Below the pieces are notes generated by a model. It saw only the letters and a list, made by a program, of their open reading frames with translations, ran no database searches and was not told where the DNA came from. A DNA stretch of 64,000 nucleotides from NCBI GenBank assembly GCA_002394205.1, contig DGTC01000022.1:13858-77857 (forward strand). Reading direction: 5' to 3'. Numbering within the stretch: position 1 is the stretch's first letter; the number at the start of each line of letters is the position of its first letter. Source of the DNA: Lachnospira sp. UBA4346 (GTDB taxonomy: Bacteria; Bacillota; Clostridia; Lachnospirales; Lachnospiraceae). Positions 35,292 through 43,545 of the stretch are shown here, in pieces. The position numbers and the translations under genes are program-made.

Positions 35292-36050
35292 ATGAAGCAT
35301 ATATTGGTATTTGCAGGAACAACAGAAGGACGAATTTTTGTCGAACAGGTAGTACAAAGGAACAACTGTACTGTTACAGCGTGTACGGCAACGGAATATG
35401 GAAAAGTACTGCTTCCTAATGTGAAAAACTTAACAATCATTGCAAAGCGTCAGAATGAACCAGAAATGGCAACATTAATGCGAGAAAATCTGTTTGATTG
35501 CGTTTATGATGCGACACATCCATTTGCATTAGAGGTATCGGAAAATATTCGTAGAGCGGCAAAGAAAACGAATACGCCATATGTACGAATTCTTCGCCCA
35601 AAGGAAGAACAACGAAATGCAGACAGCCATATCATCTATGTAGATTCCATAGAAGAAGCTGTTAAACTCCTTGCACATACAACCGGAAATATTTTATCGA
35701 CCATTGGCAGCAAAGAATTACATAAGATGTGTCAGATTCCTGATTTTCAAAACAGAGTCTATGCAAGAATATTACCATTGCCACAAATGGTAACAAATGC
35801 CTTAGAATTAGGATTTACAGGGAAGCATTTAATCTGTATGCAGGGACCATTTTCAGAAGCACTGCATACAGCAATGCTTCGAGAGTTTGATATTGCATAT
35901 ACACTAAGTAAAGATTCCGGTAAAAATGGCGGACTTGATGCGAAGATTCAGAGCGCAATTGCAACGAATACGAAGCTGCTTCTGTTACGCAGACCGGATA
36001 CCGATTTTGGAATTACAGTAGAAGAAGCCTTACAGAAGTTTGAAAAATAA
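35292..36050 (+). CDS. cbiJ: Precorrin-6A / cobalt-precorrin-6A reductase
   Basis: CbiJ/CobK reduces the corrin ring with NAD(P)H before the CbiE/CbiT methylations. The 252-residue protein opens ILVFAGTTEGRIFVEQV and has DCVYDATHPFALEVSENIRRA, TIGSKELHKM and LICMQGPFSEALH, all conserved in the family. AGAGGAG precedes the ATG. It lies about 10 kb from the main cluster, between the stress genes and the peroxide-defence genes, so it must be transcribed separately. Confidence 0.92.
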   Translation: MKHILVFAGTTEGRIFVEQVVQRNNCTVTACTATEYGKVLLPNVKNLTIIAKRQNEPEMATLMRENLFDCVYDATHPFALEVSENIRRAAKKTNTPYVRILRPKEEQRNADSHIIYVDSIEEAVKLLAHTTGNILSTIGSKELHKMCQIPDFQNRVYARILPLPQMVTNALELGFTGKHLICMQGPFSEALHTAMLREFDIAYTLSKDSGKNGGLDAKIQSAIATNTKLLLLRRPDTDFGITVEEALQKFEK

Positions 36051-36153
36051 TCAAAGAAAGTATGTATAATATTCATAAAAAGACATATCCTAACGTGTGT
36101 TGGTGGAAAGTTGAACCGTTGAAAATAAAAATGATAAAAAGTGAAAAAAGTGA

Positions 36154-36182
36154 TTGACATACAAAATTAAATTGTGTACAAT
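36154..36182 (+). promoter_or_regulatory. Sigma-A promoter of the glutathione peroxidase gene with an OhrR-like operator
   Basis: TTGACA (36154-36159) and TACAAT (36177-36182) have a 17-base spacer. The spacer is TACAAAATTAAATTGTG, close to the Bacillus OhrR box TACAATTAAATTGTA but two bases longer in the centre-left. An OhrR-type regulator is encoded at 38329. Confidence 0.7.
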
Positions 36183-36276
36183 ACAATCAAGTTAAAGATT
36201 TGATGCAATTAAATCGAAGCAATTTAAAACAACGTTCAACCAATAAACAATAATATATTTTATGGAGGTACAGATT

Positions 36277-36819
36277 ATGTCAGTTTATGATTACAGTGTA
36301 ACAAGTGCAAAGGGAGAAGAGATTTCATTAGAACAGTTCAAAGGAAAAGTCATGTTGATTGTCAATACAGCAACTGGTTGTGGATTTACACCACAGTATA
36401 AGGATATTGAAGCAATGTATGAGAAGTATCATGATCAGGGATTAGAAATTATTGATATTCCATGTAACCAGTTTGCAGGACAGACACCGGGAACAGATGA
36501 AGAGATTCATGAATTCTGTACATTAAAGTACAACACACAGTTCCCACAGATGAAGAAGTCAGAAGTCAACGGTGAAAATGCACTTCCTTTATATAAGTTC
36601 TTAAAGTCAGAAAAAGGATTTGAAGGATTTGGTAAGAGCCCGCAGGCACTTGCAATGAGTGTAATGCTGAAGAAAATTGATAAAGATTATAAGAACAATC
36701 CGGAGATTAAGTGGAACTTTACAAAGTTCTTAGTTGACAGAGAAGGAAAGGTTGTGGCACGTTTCGAGCCAACAGCAAGTATGAAAGAAATTGATAAGCA
36801 GATTGGTGAATTAATCTAA
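36277..36819 (+). CDS. Glutathione peroxidase family thiol peroxidase (Cys type)
   Basis: The 180-residue protein reduces hydroperoxides, in bacteria usually with thioredoxin rather than glutathione. The peroxidatic residue is a cysteine, not selenocysteine (NTATGCGFTPQY, Cys35), with the Gln of CNQFAGQ and the Trp of KWNFTKFL completing the active site. GGAGGT before ATG 36277 decides the start over an in-frame ATG at 36262. The thioredoxin reductase gene follows 31 bases downstream, supplying the likely reductant chain. Confidence 0.93.
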   Translation: MSVYDYSVTSAKGEEISLEQFKGKVMLIVNTATGCGFTPQYKDIEAMYEKYHDQGLEIIDIPCNQFAGQTPGTDEEIHEFCTLKYNTQFPQMKKSEVNGENALPLYKFLKSEKGFEGFGKSPQALAMSVMLKKIDKDYKNNPEIKWNFTKFLVDREGKVVARFEPTASMKEIDKQIGELI

Positions 36820-36850
36820 TCGATAAGAACCTAAGAAAGAGGTGACGGGT

Positions 36851-37720
36851 ATGGGTAGAGTAGATATAGCAATTATTGGAAATGGGCCAGGCGGTGTGTC
36901 AGCAGCGCTAACAGCGAAGGCAAGAAATCAGGAGATTCTTTTGTTTGGTTCAGCAAAGGCAAGTGAAAAGGTAAGCAAAGCACATGCAGTTCGGAATTAT
37001 CCAGGTTTACCGGATATTGCAGGTGAAGATTTTGCCAATGCATTTGCGAATCACTTAAAAGTGATGGGCATTGAATTGACACAGGAACAGGTAACAAATA
37101 TCTATGCAATGGGTAACTATTATGCAATTCAGACACCGAATAATATGTATGAAGCAACTTCTGTAATTCTGGCAACAGGTATGGCACAGGGAAAGTCCAT
37201 TGCAGGAGAAGAGGAATATTTAGGAAAGGGTGTCAGCTATTGTGCAACCTGTGATGCATTTTTCTATAAGGACAAGCCGGTAGCAGTATTAGGTTACAAT
37301 GATGAAGCAAAGGCGGAAGCGGAATTCCTTGCAACCACAAGTAGCCATGTATACTATATTCCAATGGTAAAAGGAGATGTTACATTTACTGCTGAGAATG
37401 TAACGGTATTAAAGGAACGTCCACAGGAAATTTTAGGGGCAGATGGAAAAACAGTTGGATTACAGACAGAACAGTCTAAGTTAGACGTAGATGGAGTGTT
37501 TATTTTAAGAGATGCAGTCAGTCCGGCAACATTGGTACCGGGATTAAAGGTTGAGAATGAACATGTTGTAGTAAACCTTCAGATGGAGACAAATCTTCCG
37601 GGGTGCTTTGCATGCGGCGATATTGTAGGAAGACCATATCAGTATATTAAGGCAGCAGGTCAGGGTAATGTAGCTGCATTATCAGCAGTAGAATACAATC
37701 GCTTAAAGAAGCAGGCATAG
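36851..37720 (+). CDS. Thioredoxin reductase-like flavoprotein, probably ferredoxin-dependent
   Basis: The 289-residue protein has an FAD-binding GNGPGG (residues 10-15), the redox motif CATC (131-134) and the C-terminal CFACGDIVGRPYQYIKAAGQG. However, the NADPH motif normally GGGDSA is here GYNDEA (148-153) and the basic HRRxxxR stretch is absent. That combination is known from clostridial ferredoxin-dependent flavin thioredoxin reductases (FFTR). It reduces the thioredoxin encoded downstream. AGAGGTGA precedes ATG 36851; GTG 36842 is also in frame. Confidence 0.85.
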   Translation: MGRVDIAIIGNGPGGVSAALTAKARNQEILLFGSAKASEKVSKAHAVRNYPGLPDIAGEDFANAFANHLKVMGIELTQEQVTNIYAMGNYYAIQTPNNMYEATSVILATGMAQGKSIAGEEEYLGKGVSYCATCDAFFYKDKPVAVLGYNDEAKAEAEFLATTSSHVYYIPMVKGDVTFTAENVTVLKERPQEILGADGKTVGLQTEQSKLDVDGVFILRDAVSPATLVPGLKVENEHVVVNLQMETNLPGCFACGDIVGRPYQYIKAAGQGNVAALSAVEYNRLKKQA

Positions 37721-37982
37721 GTTATAACTGTGCAATATTATAAAATAGAGCAGTGTATACATGATAAAAATGTTTGAGGAATTTGTAAATTTTATAAAGT
37801 AAATTAAAAAAAATAAAATTAAGCACAATTTACTTGCTGTAATTTTTAAAATGTGTTACAGTAGTTCATATAAATTTATTAGAAGTGAAGCATAATTGAT
37901 AAGACAACAAAAAATTGAGGTAGATGGATTAATAATATAAAGTAAATAAGTCCGTAAGCCGGTATTTGAAAGGAGATTTTGT

Positions 37983-38291
37983 ATGGTAAAGGAAGTTCAG
38001 AATAATGATTTAGCTGAAGCATTAGCAGCAGATTTAGCAATTATTGATTTTAACGCAGTATGGTGCGGACCTTGTAAGATGTTAGGACCAGTATTGGAAG
38101 AAGTTTCAGAAGAAAAGGTTGATACAGGTTTCTATGGTGTTGATGTTGATGAGAATCCGGATCTTGCACAGCAGTTTAAGGTTACAAATATTCCAACACT
38201 TGTAGCAGTGAAGAATGGTGAAGTTGTAGGCAAGCAGGTAGGCTTCTTACCTAAGCCGGCATTGGTAGAATGGATTGAATCCTGCAAATAA
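37983..38291 (+). CDS. trxA: Thioredoxin
   Basis: The 102-residue protein has the active site WCGPCK (Cys28, Cys31), the NIPTL cis-proline loop and the terminal GFLPKPALVEWI helix of thioredoxins. It carries electrons from the reductase upstream to the peroxidase and other targets. AAAGGAG lies before the ATG. A 260-base AT-rich gap with TTGCTG-17-TACAGT near 37830-37862 suggests its own promoter. Confidence 0.95.
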   Translation: MVKEVQNNDLAEALAADLAIIDFNAVWCGPCKMLGPVLEEVSEEKVDTGFYGVDVDENPDLAQQFKVTNIPTLVAVKNGEVVGKQVGFLPKPALVEWIESCK

Positions 38292-38328
38292 TCAAAGTAA
38301 GTAATAAGAAAGAGAGAAGTAGTACCAA

Positions 38329-38754
38329 ATGGATCATTCATATGATAGTTTAAAATTAGAAAATCAATTATGTTTCCCACTCTATGCATGTTCAAGAGAA
38401 ATTATCAAGAAGTACAAGCCTTTTTTGGACAAAGTTGATTTGACATATACACAATATATTACAATGATGGTTATGTGGGAACATCAGCAGATGAATGTAA
38501 AGGAATTGGGAAAACTTCTTTATCTTGATTCTGGAACCCTGACACCGTTGTTGAAGAAATTAGAGCAGAAGGGTTATATTACCAGAACACGAGATGCTTC
38601 TGATGAACGTGTGGTAAATGTGGCAATTACTCCTGAGGGAGATGCATTGAAGGAAGAGGCAGTAAAGATTCCGCAGCAGATGCAGGGTTGTGTGCATTTG
38701 ACAGCAGAAGAAGCCGGTCAGTTGTACAATTTATTATATAAGGTATTAGGTTAA
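38329..38754 (+). CDS. MarR family regulator of the OhrR type
   Basis: The 141-residue protein has the OhrR opening LENQLCFPLYACSREI with the peroxide-sensing Cys15, the tyrosines of LTYTQYITMMVMWE, a winged helix (MNVKELGKLLYLDSGTLTPLLKKLEQKGYITR) split here as KELGKLLYLDSGTLTPLL and GYITR, and the wing DASDERVVNVAIT. OhrR represses peroxide-defence genes until Cys15 is oxidised. The box in front of the glutathione peroxidase gene is a probable target. It starts 38 bases after trxA. Confidence 0.9.
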   Translation: MDHSYDSLKLENQLCFPLYACSREIIKKYKPFLDKVDLTYTQYITMMVMWEHQQMNVKELGKLLYLDSGTLTPLLKKLEQKGYITRTRDASDERVVNVAITPEGDALKEEAVKIPQQMQGCVHLTAEEAGQLYNLLYKVLG

Positions 38755-38906
38755 TCGCAGCTTATATATTAGGAAAATGAATAAAAATAGTTGGTTATAC
38801 GCATACTGTCATTGGAATGTGGTACGGTAAATGTTTATGTTATTATAATATTTATGTACCGTATGAGACAGATGCGTATAACTTTTTGCGTGAAGGGGGG
38901 ATTGAT

Positions 38907-40208
38907 ATGGCGCAGCGAACAGACTATAAAATGTACAAACAACCAAAAACAAAAAAGATGCAAAGAAGTACGCAAAGAAAGCAAAAAAATCATAAAATAG
39001 GAAGAGAGCAGAAGTTTTTTCTATTGGTTTCTTTGTTGATTTTTAGTATTACGGCAATTGCATTTGTTCAGGTACAAAATAAAAGGATGATACCGTCTGT
39101 GACATCAGGGAAAGTATCGCATGATATGGATAATCAAAATGAAGCAGTACAGGTAAATGAGGTTCATACATTCCTGCATCAAAATGAAGCATTTGCAACG
39201 GGAAATTATGCAAATGTATACACATATTTGCAGCAGCTGACACCGATAAAAAATGAAAATACAGAGATGAAATTAGGAACGGATGGGTATTACTATATGC
39301 AAAAAACGCAGCCGGGAGCACATTTTCAAGTATTACAGATAACAGATATGCATATAACGGGAACTGAGGGAACTTACCAACAGGATTTATTCGCACTGAA
39401 AGCTGTACAGACACTTGTGGCACAGACACAGCCGGATTTTCTGGTACTTACAGGAGATATTATCTTTGGCAGAGATGGATATGATGCCAACGATGGTCTC
39501 CGTGCTGTAAATGTAGTGAGCAATTTTATGGACATCTTAGGAATTCCATGGACTTGGTGTTTTGGAAATCACGATCACAGCTTTTTTGATCAGTATCCAC
39601 CCGATACGATTGCAGCATTACTGTCACAATGTAAAACATTGAGTTTATATCGCAAAAATGAGTCTGTCACAGGTTATACAACAGGAATGTATCAGTTGCT
39701 GAATCCGGATGGAAGCCTTGCAATGGGACTGGTATTAATGGATTCCGGAAATGAGACGGTCAATCCGGACGGAACAACGGGATATGATTATATTCGTGCA
39801 GATGCCGTAAATTGGTATGAACAGGAGATTCGTAAGTTACAGGCAAAATATGCGATTTCACATACGATGTTATTTTTCCATATTCCATTACAGGAATATG
39901 AGCAGGCATGGGATACGGGACTTGTGCAATTTGGACGTAAGCGGGAAAATGTATTCTGTTCTTCTTATCACAGCACGCTGTTTGAGAAGGCATCTGAATT
40001 AGGAAGCAGTGTGGCTATGTTTTGTGGACATGACCATTTAAATGATTATGGGGCATTTTATAATAATATCGAATTGGTATATGGCAAATCCATTGATTAT
40101 ATTGCTTATGAAGGAATCGCAAACCAGACAGAGCAGCGCGGAGCTACTTTGATAGATATCGCCCCGGACAGTGCGTATACGATTACACAGATTCCGTATG
40201 CGCAATAG
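38907..40208 (+). CDS. Membrane-anchored metallophosphoesterase
   Basis: The 433-residue protein begins with a basic stretch and one membrane helix (FFLLVSLLIFSITAIAFVQV), so the catalytic domain is probably outside the cell. The calcineurin-like metal motifs are present: QITDMHITG (DxH), LTGDIIFG (GD), CFGNHDHS (GNHD), FFHIPLQEY (His) and CGHDHLNDYG (GHxH). The substrate is unknown; related proteins include purple-acid-phosphatase-like and Icc-type enzymes. GGGGGG before ATG 38907 decides the start over an in-frame ATG at 38817. Confidence 0.88.
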   Translation: MAQRTDYKMYKQPKTKKMQRSTQRKQKNHKIGREQKFFLLVSLLIFSITAIAFVQVQNKRMIPSVTSGKVSHDMDNQNEAVQVNEVHTFLHQNEAFATGNYANVYTYLQQLTPIKNENTEMKLGTDGYYYMQKTQPGAHFQVLQITDMHITGTEGTYQQDLFALKAVQTLVAQTQPDFLVLTGDIIFGRDGYDANDGLRAVNVVSNFMDILGIPWTWCFGNHDHSFFDQYPPDTIAALLSQCKTLSLYRKNESVTGYTTGMYQLLNPDGSLAMGLVLMDSGNETVNPDGTTGYDYIRADAVNWYEQEIRKLQAKYAISHTMLFFHIPLQEYEQAWDTGLVQFGRKRENVFCSSYHSTLFEKASELGSSVAMFCGHDHLNDYGAFYNNIELVYGKSIDYIAYEGIANQTEQRGATLIDIAPDSAYTITQIPYAQ

Positions 40209-40493
40209 TATATTTAGGGATTGATAAATGAATCGGTATGAAAAAAGGTACTAGTGTATATAATGTATTATATTTATGGTTATGTTGATGTGAGAGATGC
40301 AACAAGAATATGCAACAAATAAGAGCAGGTAAAATACGATATACAATAAAACCTCCGGAATATAAGGGCAGAGAAAATATTTCGGAGGTTTGATAGAAAG
40401 GTGTATCTATTTTATGAAACTGCGTGGCGTTTGATGGTTTGTCAGCTAAATAACAAGACAAAGTGAAATTTTAAAATAAAATTAAAAAATGTG
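40209..40493. other. Intergenic stretch with one hairpin
   Basis: No convincing gene is seen on either strand. The only structured item is the hairpin at 40348-40391; the rest is AT-rich spacer leading to the tRNA promoter. Confidence 0.6.
40348..40391. terminator. Strong hairpin, probable terminator
   Basis: AAACCTCCGGAATAT (40348-40362) pairs with ATATTTCGGAGGTTT (40377-40391). The right side is not followed by a long T run on the + strand, so efficiency is uncertain. Confidence 0.6.
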
Positions 40494-40522
40494 TTGACAA
40501 AGTGCTGGTAGTGTTGTATTAT
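40494..40522 (+). promoter_or_regulatory. Consensus promoter of tRNA-Gly
   Basis: TTGACA (40494-40499) and TATTAT (40517-40522) are separated by 17 bases and lie about 45 bases before the tRNA. Confidence 0.85.
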
Positions 40523-40567
40523 ATTTCTTGTGTTCAGCACAAAACAAAGAACACGACAACAAAATAT

Positions 40568-40640
40568 GCGCGAGTGGCTCAGTTGGTAGAGCTCCTCCTT
40601 GCCAAGGAGGAAGTCGCGGGTTCGAGTCCCGTCTCGCGCT
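40568..40640 (+). tRNA. tRNA-Gly (anticodon GCC)
   Basis: The 73-base gene folds as a standard cloverleaf: acceptor GCGCGAG pairs with CTCGCGC (40633-40639) with discriminator T, the D arm reads GCTCAGTTGGTAGAGC, the anticodon arm CTCCTTGCCAAGGAG presents GCC, and the T arm contains GGTTCGAGTCCC. No CCA is encoded. A consensus promoter precedes it and a terminator follows eight bases later. Confidence 0.97.
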
Positions 40641-40647
40641 CTCAGTT

Positions 40648-40676
40648 AGGAAGGTTTGAAGAAACCTTCCTTTTTT
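40648..40676 (+). terminator. Terminator of tRNA-Gly
   Basis: AGGAAGGTTT (40648-40657) pairs with AAACCTTCCT and is followed by a run of six T. Confidence 0.92.
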
Positions 40677-40703
40677 GCTTTATAGAAAAATACAATACAT
40701 GCC

Positions 40704-40843
40704 CACAGCCACACGCCCAGCAGGTTTGTGGCGATGCCGAAAGTAGATGCGTACCGGAAATACCCTGACTGAACGAAACCCAGCACGGCGAAAAATAATT
40801 TATTTTGAAAGTTCAACCTGTCTGAGCCGTAGGCGAATTTGAG
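40704..40843 (+). repeat. Copy A of a ~207-bp structured repeat (right part lost)
   Basis: It contains the left conserved flank CACACGCCCAGCA, the end sequence GGTTTGTGG (40723-40731), GATGCCGAAAGTAGATGCGT and the loop sequence CTGTCTGAGCCGTAGGCGA. It diverges right after the loop, so the right hairpin arm and the right CCACAAACC end are absent. Confidence 0.8.
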
Positions 40844-40903
40844 ATTCCTATCAAAATTTAGTATTTTAGTATTTTATCCGTAAAAGCAATACAACAGGAA
40901 AAC

Positions 40904-41142
40904 CAATACACCCCAACAGCCACACGCCCAGCAGGTTTGTGGCGATGCCGAAAGTAGATGCGTACCGGAGAATACCCTGACTCAACGAAACCCAGCAAGC
41001 AGGAAAATATTATTTGGATGACTGCAACCTGTCTGAGCCGTAGGCGAGTTTTGCAGGCACTCCAAATAATACTTCTTCCTGTATGCGTCCGAATGTCACA
41101 GAAATTCTCGTCCATCAATCAGGCAGAGTACATCCACAAACC
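40904..41142 (+). repeat. Copy B of the ~207-bp structured repeat (complete)
   Basis: The core runs from GGTTTGTGG (40934-40942) to the inverted end CCACAAACC (41134-41142), 209 bases, with conserved flank from 40904. An internal hairpin pairs TATTATTTGGA (41008-41018) with TCCAAATAATA (41061-41071) and CTGCAA (41022-41027) with TTGCAG (41051-41056) around the conserved CTGTCTGAGCCGTAGGCGA loop. Confidence 0.85.
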
Positions 41143-41257
41143 GATTCATAATAATATCACTATTGTAAAACGTGATGAATTAAGAAAAGAAATTTATAGA
41201 AAAGACCAAAATGCCAGAGAATTACAAATCTCAGTCAACAGTACCCCACAGTCACTC

Positions 41258-41494
41258 CAATACACCCCAACAGCCACACGCCCAGCAGGTTTGTGGCGAT
41301 GCCGAAAGTAGATGCGTACCGGAGAATACTCTGACCGAATGAAACCCAGCACGGCGAAAAATAATTTATTTTGAAAGTTCAACCTGTCTGAGCCGTAGGC
41401 GAGTTTTGAACTTTCAAAAAAATTCATTTTTTAGCAGTGCGTCAGTACGCCACATATCCCCGTCCATCAATCAGGCAGAGTAGATCCACAAACC
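41258..41494 (+). repeat. Copy C of the ~207-bp structured repeat (complete)
   Basis: The core runs from GGTTTGTGG (41288-41296) to CCACAAACC (41486-41494), 207 bases. The hairpin arms here are TTTTGAAAGTTCAA (41369-41382) and TTGAACTTTCAAAA (41406-41419), different in sequence from copy B but perfectly complementary. The copy ends 20 bases before the stop of the membrane protein gene. Confidence 0.85.
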
Positions 41495-41513
41495 AAAATT
41501 CAAAAAATAAAAG

Positions 41514-43259
41514 CTATTTCGTATCCTTCATAAGTTCCTCATATTCCTCGGCAGTCATCGGATCCTCTAACAGATAGAGTGAATATGGTCCAATGTGCTG
41601 AATCAAGTGCATACTGTACTGGTAACGTTCTTCTAATTCAGAATACGTGTCAGGCGTGCATACAATAATTAAGTGGTCAATTCCTTCCACCGGTTCATAG
41701 TGTGTAGTGCTTGCCCCCCAGCCAAGGAAATCTCCGACAGCAGTTCCGTCAACGATTGTTAAATTTGTATCAAGCAAACGGGCAATTCGTCCGGTTTCAA
41801 TAGTTTCAGAGCTGGAATCTCCAATAAAATATACGAGTGATTCATCTGTTTTATTTTCAACATAAGACAGAATCTGTTCACTGTAATCAAGCGTATTGCG
41901 CAATGAATAATAATAAACAAATACAGCATTACATAAAATCCAAATGCCGGCTATACAGGCAAGAATTGTACGAGCAAGCGTGCGGTTGCCAATACCATTT
42001 GCATAAATCCATGAAATTAGGTTACTAATACCAATACAGACAATCAAAAATCCTGCAACAATCGGAATTAGATGATAACGATATTCAAAAGATTCTGAAC
42101 CATAAGTTGTATCTGTCAGAATCAGAACGGCAAGATTTACGGCGATGATGCAGGAAACCATTCCAATAACCTGATTGGTAGGAGTTGGTAAATAAGAATG
42201 ATCACCATTCAGTGCATTTTTCATAATGAGTGAAAATGGCTTTGCTGTCCGCATCGTAACAATTATAATAATCATACAAATTAAAAATGCAGCCATGTGA
42301 GACAGATAGTGAATTCCAAATGCAGATGTAACGTTGATTTTCTGACTCGGAAGTGCACCAAATAATTCGGCGATACCGACGATGCATTTTCCGATATTAT
42401 TCATAAAATCAGCGACCTGTGTCAGAATCATATCACTGGTAAAAAGCGTTGCACCATACAATTTTGCAGTGAAATAACCAAGTGCGAATACAATCAGACT
42501 TCCGCCAAGCAGGAGAAGCTGACCGATAGGAATAATTGTACGGTTTCCACTGGCAATTCGCAAATAAATGGTATATGCGATGATTGGAAAAATACCGCAA
42601 ATTAACAAATATAATCCACAAGAAAGTGCAGTTAAATATACGGCAAACAAATAAATACATAATAGTGGAAGATATTTATAAATTGGCTTTTCTAAACGAA
42701 TTTTTATCATTAAATCAATGAGCATAATTGGAATCAGCACTTTAATAATGTAGTAGGCTGCGCCGGTAAACATCATAGGCATATATCCGAGTGGCTCTAA
42801 GGAATATGGAGTTAGAAGAATCACGTATGCAATCAGGCGTGCAAGGCGTGTTGTACGCAGTTCTGTCAAAATATCTTTAAAAATATACAGATAGAGCAGG
42901 ATGCCAAGACAGTCAGCAAGTCCATATGCTAAGAAAATATTTTTGGTAATTCCATAGAAAATACTTGCAGGCAAAATGAGAGAATCTAATCCTAACGTAG
43001 CCTGATAATCCCAGTCTTTTAAGAAAATCGTATGCTGGTTCCAGATTTCCATCGCCTGCGCCATGGCGGCAGAAGAATCAAAACCTGCGACGTGACGCAA
43101 ATGTGTTAAATTAAACGTAAATAGAATTGCCAGCTGAATGATTACAAAAGTACCAAAGAAAATACACCAGGCATTTTCACGAATAAGATGTGGAAGTTCC
43201 TGTAAGGTAAATTTTCTCTGTGATACGTTTCTTGCGGGCATGGTATTTAACTGATTCAT
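41514..43259 (-). CDS. Large polytopic membrane protein, possibly a GT-C-type glycosyltransferase
   Basis: The 581-residue protein has about 11-12 membrane helices and a C-terminal soluble segment of some 100 residues (YSEQILSYVENKTDESLVYFIGDSSSETIETG, visible as ENKTDESLVYFIGDSSS, and HLIIVCTPDTYSELEERYQYS). The first extracytoplasmic loop holds an acidic pair region (HVAGFDSSAAMAQAMEIW), as in GT-C enzymes where an Asp acts as base, but no diagnostic motif is certain. It may modify or transport a surface polymer. It is transcribed alone, on the minus strand, downstream of pyrG. Confidence 0.6.
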   Translation of the reverse strand: MNQLNTMPARNVSQRKFTLQELPHLIRENAWCIFFGTFVIIQLAILFTFNLTHLRHVAGFDSSAAMAQAMEIWNQHTIFLKDWDYQATLGLDSLILPASIFYGITKNIFLAYGLADCLGILLYLYIFKDILTELRTTRLARLIAYVILLTPYSLEPLGYMPMMFTGAAYYIIKVLIPIMLIDLMIKIRLEKPIYKYLPLLCIYLFAVYLTALSCGLYLLICGIFPIIAYTIYLRIASGNRTIIPIGQLLLLGGSLIVFALGYFTAKLYGATLFTSDMILTQVADFMNNIGKCIVGIAELFGALPSQKINVTSAFGIHYLSHMAAFLICMIIIIVTMRTAKPFSLIMKNALNGDHSYLPTPTNQVIGMVSCIIAVNLAVLILTDTTYGSESFEYRYHLIPIVAGFLIVCIGISNLISWIYANGIGNRTLARTILACIAGIWILCNAVFVYYYSLRNTLDYSEQILSYVENKTDESLVYFIGDSSSETIETGRIARLLDTNLTIVDGTAVGDFLGWGASTTHYEPVEGIDHLIIVCTPDTYSELEERYQYSMHLIQHIGPYSLYLLEDPMTAEEYEELMKDTK

Positions 43260-43477
43260 GTAAATAAATTCTCCGTTTCATAAGTTATCCTAAGTTGTAT
43301 ATGTGTAATGCTGCTAAATTCGATATGCATACGGTATGATATTGTCGAAATAGCATAACTTCATATTTTTATATTTTACTATTAATACGTAATTATTACA
43401 ATAGGGGAGTGTTATGGAGCAGAAAGTTTTGTTAAGAATTACAAATGAAAATGGTAAATAATGGTATGGTAGAAATA

Positions 43478-43525
43478 AAATATCCAGAAGTATTTAAAAC
43501 ACAGCGTAAAAATACTTCTGGATAG
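43478..43525 (-). terminator. Terminator of pyrG
   Basis: On the minus strand TATCCAGAAGTATTT (43524-43510) pairs with AAATACTTCTGGATA (43495-43481) and is followed by TTTTATTT. Confidence 0.9.
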
Positions 43526-43545
43526 GTTTGTTTGAAATTAAAAAA

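Noticed and set aside
36277..36819. Selenocysteine in glutathione peroxidase
   Set aside because: The peroxidatic codon is TGT (Cys), with no in-frame TGA.
40502..40768. Open frame across tRNA-Gly and repeat copy A
   Set aside because: It runs through a clear tRNA and terminator; not a protein gene.
40209..41513. Insertion sequence with transposase around the repeats
   Set aside because: No transposase-like frame is present; the repeats are non-coding.
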